From positions 1 through 64,000 of the forward strand of contig CAUCQW010000012.1 of NCBI GenBank assembly GCA_958445065.1: a DNA stretch of 64,000 nucleotides, in the 5' to 3' direction. This DNA comes from an uncultured Collinsella sp. (lineage in GTDB: Bacteria > Actinomycetota > Coriobacteriia > Coriobacteriales > Coriobacteriaceae). Below, in pieces: positions 61,320 through 64,000 of the stretch. The translations under genes were made by a program, and so were the position numbers. Numbering within the stretch: position 1 is the stretch's first letter; each line of letters starts with the position of its first letter. The notes below the pieces were generated by a model. The model did no database searches. It saw only the letters and a list, made by a program, of their open reading frames with translations, and was not told the DNA's origin.

Positions 61320-62620
61320 TCGTCCACCTCCTCTTGTGTGAGCGTCCCCGACCGCAGGCCTTCTGCGATAAACGGCGGCTCGCGGTCAAGCGTCCAGGTG
61401 CGCTCGGCGGCATCGAACGTCACATAGCGCTCGAGCTCTACGCCGCCCGATGCGGCGCGTCGCACCCCCGAATACGAGGAGACGAAGCGCCTGCCATCGG
61501 CGTGTCGCTCGGACATCACGATACCGTCGAGTGCCATGGCAATCTGCTCCTCGATGAGCTCGCTCGGCAGATCGATGCCATAACGTGCAAGCAACGTCAG
61601 ACGCACCACGGTCTCCTGTTCTGAACCCGCATGAAGCGTGGTGAGCGACCCGTCGTGGCCCGTGTTCATGGCCTGCAACATGTCGCAGCACTCGGCACCG
61701 CGCACCTCGCCCACCACGATGCGGTCGGGGCGCATGCGCAGGGCATTAGTCACCAGGTCGCGGATCGTCACCGCGCCCTCGCCTTCAATTGAAGCCTCGC
61801 GCGCCTCTAGGCGCACCACGTGCGGATGATGCGCAAACTTGAGCTCGGCAGAGTCCTCGATCGTCACGATGCGCTCGCCGGTGGAAATCTCACATGACAA
61901 CGCGTTGAGCAGGGTGGTCTTACCAGATCCCGTGCCTCCCGCAACCGCCAGGTCCTGTCGCAGCGACACCGCACACGACAGCAGCTGCGCATACCAAAGC
62001 GGCAGCGATCCCAACCCCACGAGCTCGTCCAGCGAGCAGATACGGTCCGAGAACTTTCGGATGGTGAGAATCGGTCCGTCAATCGCCACAGGCGGAATCA
62101 CCGCGTTGACGCGATAGCCCGTTTTGAGGCGGGCGTTGACGATGGGGCTGCGCTCGTCGATACGGCGGCCAAGTGGCGAGATAATGCGGTCGATAAGCAC
62201 ACGGATCTGCTCATCATCCTCAAACGCATGCTCGATGGGGTACAAGACGCCGCCGCGTTCAAAGAAAGCCGAGCGGCAGCCGTTGATCATGATCTCGGTA
62301 ACGGTGTCGTCCTCGATGAGCGGCTGCAACGGCCCCAAGCCCACCACGTCATCCAAAATCTCGTCGATGATGGTCTCGCGCTCGGGCGTCGCGAGATCGG
62401 TCGGCTCCTCAACATTGAGCGCCGCCTCCACCGCAGGACGCAATTCCGAGCGGGCAAGTGCCGGGTCGATATAGGCGCTGATACGCGCCACTTCGTCGTA
62501 ACCCATGCGGTCCATCACGGCGCGCTTGGTGCGTCGTTTCACGGCGCGGCGACGCCCCACATCTACAGGCGCTGCCGCCGCTGCAGCGCCGGCAGCCTTA
62601 ATCCTCGTTTGCAGGCTCAT
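61292..62620 (-). CDS. tadA: TadA/CpaF secretion ATPase
   Basis: A 442-residue hexameric ATPase of the type II/IV secretion superfamily that powers Flp pilus assembly. The N-terminal domain contains [18 protein letters not shown]. Walker A is [18 protein letters not shown], the Asp box and Walker B are [14 protein letters not shown] and [20 protein letters not shown], and the His box is [14 protein letters not shown]. Its ATG overlaps the cpaE stop by four bases. Confidence 0.95.
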   Translation of the reverse strand: MSLQTRIKAAGAAAAAAPVDVGRRRAVKRRTKRAVMDRMGYDEVARISAYIDPALARSELRPAVEAALNVEEPTDLATPERETIIDEILDDVVGLGPLQPLIEDDTVTEIMINGCRSAFFERGGVLYPIEHAFEDDEQIRVLIDRIISPLGRRIDERSPIVNARLKTGYRVNAVIPPVAIDGPILTIRKFSDRICSLDELVGLGSLPLWYAQLLSCAVSLRQDLAVAGGTGSGKTTLLNALSCEISTGERIVTIEDSAELKFAHHPHVVRLEAREASIEGEGAVTIRDLVTNALRMRPDRIVVGEVRGAECCDMLQAMNTGHDGSLTTLHAGSEQETVVRLTLLARYGIDLPSELIEEQIAMALDGIVMSERHADGRRFVSSYSGVRRAASGGVELERYVTFDAAERTWTLDREPPFIAEGLRSGTLTQEEVDEWRSLCPSS

Positions 62621-64000
62621 CGCTGATCACCCTCGCGCAACCAGGGAAGGCGGATACGCGGGCGTTCGGTACGCGTTGCACAGTCGGCGACCATATCGCC
62701 CCAAGGGCCGACGGCGCACCCCAGTTCCACGAGCATCTCGCGCGTGGCCTCGCGCATGCTAGTCGCAAAAGCACTGGTCTGCCCCACCGCCTCGTCAGCG
62801 CGCCCAAACGCCATGAGCGCGGCGAGATCCTGCCCGCCATCGGCGATACGAATCTTGGAGCTCAACGCACAGGCAATCTCAAAGCGCATGGCGACGTCCT
62901 CGTCTGCCCCGCGCGCACCGAACCGGTTGAACACGGCGCTCATGCGCGTGCGCGGCACACCTACTCGACCTGCCAGTTCAATGACGCGCGATGCCGATGC
63001 CGCGGACGACACCGCCGCATCGCCAACGACCAGGCAACGGTCGCTCGCCGCCACCGCAGCCGCCACGGCGTCGCCCCAAAAGACCGAGGTATCGATAAAG
63101 ACCACGTCGGATTCGCGACGCAGAACATCAAGCAGTAGCTCCACCGGACGTGCCATGAGCTCGGCTTGCTCGGGCGCCGCGACGGGACCCCAGAGCGTAA
63201 CGCCCGGCGCCACGCGCATCGAAGCGGCTACGATATCCGGCTCGGTGAGCATGCCCGCCGCCGACGGCTCGATAAGTGCCGCCATATCGCGCGGAGCATC
63301 GACGCCTAACAAGTCGTAAAGGTTTCCAAACATCAGGTCCAGGTCGAGCACGGCGGCACGCAAGCCCAACAGCGACGATGTGTGTGCCATGGTGGCAACG
63401 ATCGTCGACTTGCCGCAACCGCCCGAACCCGAAATAGCGCAGATGACTGGAGCTCGATGCGGCGGAGCGGTAGCGTCTGCCGGCGGCATCGGAGGCGGCG
63501 GGGCGGGCGTCGGTGACAGCGTCCCCGTCTCCCCCGCCGCAACCACGTGCTGCGTCCAAGCCGGCATGGCTGCTTGTTCGGTCTGCGAGGCAGGCTCGTT
63601 CTGCGCAATCTGCTCATGCTGCATCAGCGACAACTCGCCGCACCCGGCAAGGCCCTCAACTTCGTCGAGTTCATCCGCCAGATTCACGCCGTGCACGTAT
63701 CCCATATCTACTGCCGGGGAGTCGCCAGCATGCTGCGCCGGCCCTCCAGCGTCATCGTATACAAGGGGGTTCCGGGGGCGCCGACCATGCTCGGCTTCCG
63801 CTTTTCCATAATCATCAACACGCGGGCCTCTTGTAGCGCGAGGCGCCCCGGGTTCCCTATCAACAAAAGCATCGGGCTCAATCGTCATGCGCCGATCGGA
63901 ATCAACCGCTCCCTCGCCCGCGCGCCCGTTGCCGCATATACTGTGTGCAGCGATGACCTCGGTCGCCCCCGCGCGAAACAGCCCCTCGATATCCGACGGA
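62617..64000 (-). CDS. cpaE: CpaE/TadZ-like pilus localisation ATPase (5' end beyond window)
   Basis: The frame stays open to the window edge, so the gene starts outside. The first visible residues (PSDIEGLFRAGATEVIAA) match the end of the receiver-like N-terminal domain of CpaE. A long Pro/Ala-rich linker follows, then a MinD/ParA-type ATPase: SGSGGCGKSTIVATMAH (deviant Walker A), VLDLDLMFGNLYDLL and VVFIDTSVFWGD. TadZ/CpaE proteins place the pilus machine at the pole. The linker of about 170 residues (from the ATG at 63888) is unusually long. Confidence 0.9.
   Translation of the reverse strand, partial: PSDIEGLFRAGATEVIAAHSICGNGRAGEGAVDSDRRMTIEPDAFVDREPGAPRATRGPRVDDYGKAEAEHGRRPRNPLVYDDAGGPAQHAGDSPAVDMGYVHGVNLADELDEVEGLAGCGELSLMQHEQIAQNEPASQTEQAAMPAWTQHVVAAGETGTLSPTPAPPPPMPPADATAPPHRAPVICAISGSGGCGKSTIVATMAHTSSLLGLRAAVLDLDLMFGNLYDLLGVDAPRDMAALIEPSAAGMLTEPDIVAASMRVAPGVTLWGPVAAPEQAELMARPVELLLDVLRRESDVVFIDTSVFWGDAVAAAVAASDRCLVVGDAAVSSAASASRVIELAGRVGVPRTRMSAVFNRFGARGADEDVAMRFEIACALSSKIRIADGGQDLAALMAFGRADEAVGQTSAFATSMREATREMLVELGCAVGPWGDMVADCATRTERPRIRLPWLREGDQR

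Overview
The window is about 60% GC, gene-dense and reads as the chromosome of a gut Coriobacteriia (Actinomycetota), most like Collinsella. The reasons are the protein style, the Flp/Tad pilus locus, the paired YhgE/Pip proteins, the lactate racemase genes and the coriobacterial RHH antitoxin family. This placement is inference from sequence style; no database was searched. No rRNA, CRISPR array, prophage or transposase gene was seen.

Layout. 1-6.0 kb: an APC permease (cut by the left edge) and an ebgAC beta-galactosidase operon with a divergent LacI regulator and three operator-like palindromes. 6.3-9.0 kb: aspS and serB. 9.1-13.7 kb: lactate racemase region, larB-larC-tetR facing a larA-larD operon. 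14.6-19.0 kb: ppc and hisS. 19.3-22.3 kb: an MFS remnant, an M20 amidohydrolase and an EamA transporter. 22.5-27.5 kb: two YhgE/Pip membrane proteins. 27.9-32.7 kb: htpG, a GNAT enzyme and a tyrosine-kinase/phosphatase polysaccharide control cassette. 32.9-39.6 kb: phoR-phoB-pstB, then a VanRS-like two-component pair divergent from a D,D-carboxypeptidase. 39.8-43.5 kb: tRNA-Ser, an 813-residue orphan protein and three identical tRNA-Arg genes. 43.6-54.0 kb: serS, a 57-residue membrane protein, proC, rlmH, an SPFH protein, tRNA-Leu, tatD-rsmA, metG, and a GH5-like gene with rsmI. 54.5-55.3 kb: tRNA-Phe and a toxin-antitoxin pair. 55.3-64 kb: a tad pilus operon running off the right edge.

Two kinds of non-coding structure stand out. 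(1) At tRNA-Arg (twice), tRNA-Leu and tRNA-Phe, the terminator plus the tRNA 3' end up to the T-loop is directly duplicated, and a 125-136 bp GC-rich double-hairpin element lies between the copies. The geometry resembles a minute integrative element in a tRNA attachment site. (2) Many intergenic gaps carry very long palindromes with arms of 16-25 bp. Two of them (11522-11636 and 14456-14574) share one nested architecture in which the arm sequences differ, connecting segments are conserved, and one 4-bp helix covaries. I consider these two families the best candidates for something undescribed.

Other oddities: a GH5-like protein whose catalytic acid/base Asn-Glu is Asp-Thr, a LarC lacking its C-terminal domain, an internally deleted MFS gene, and pstB without pstSCA.
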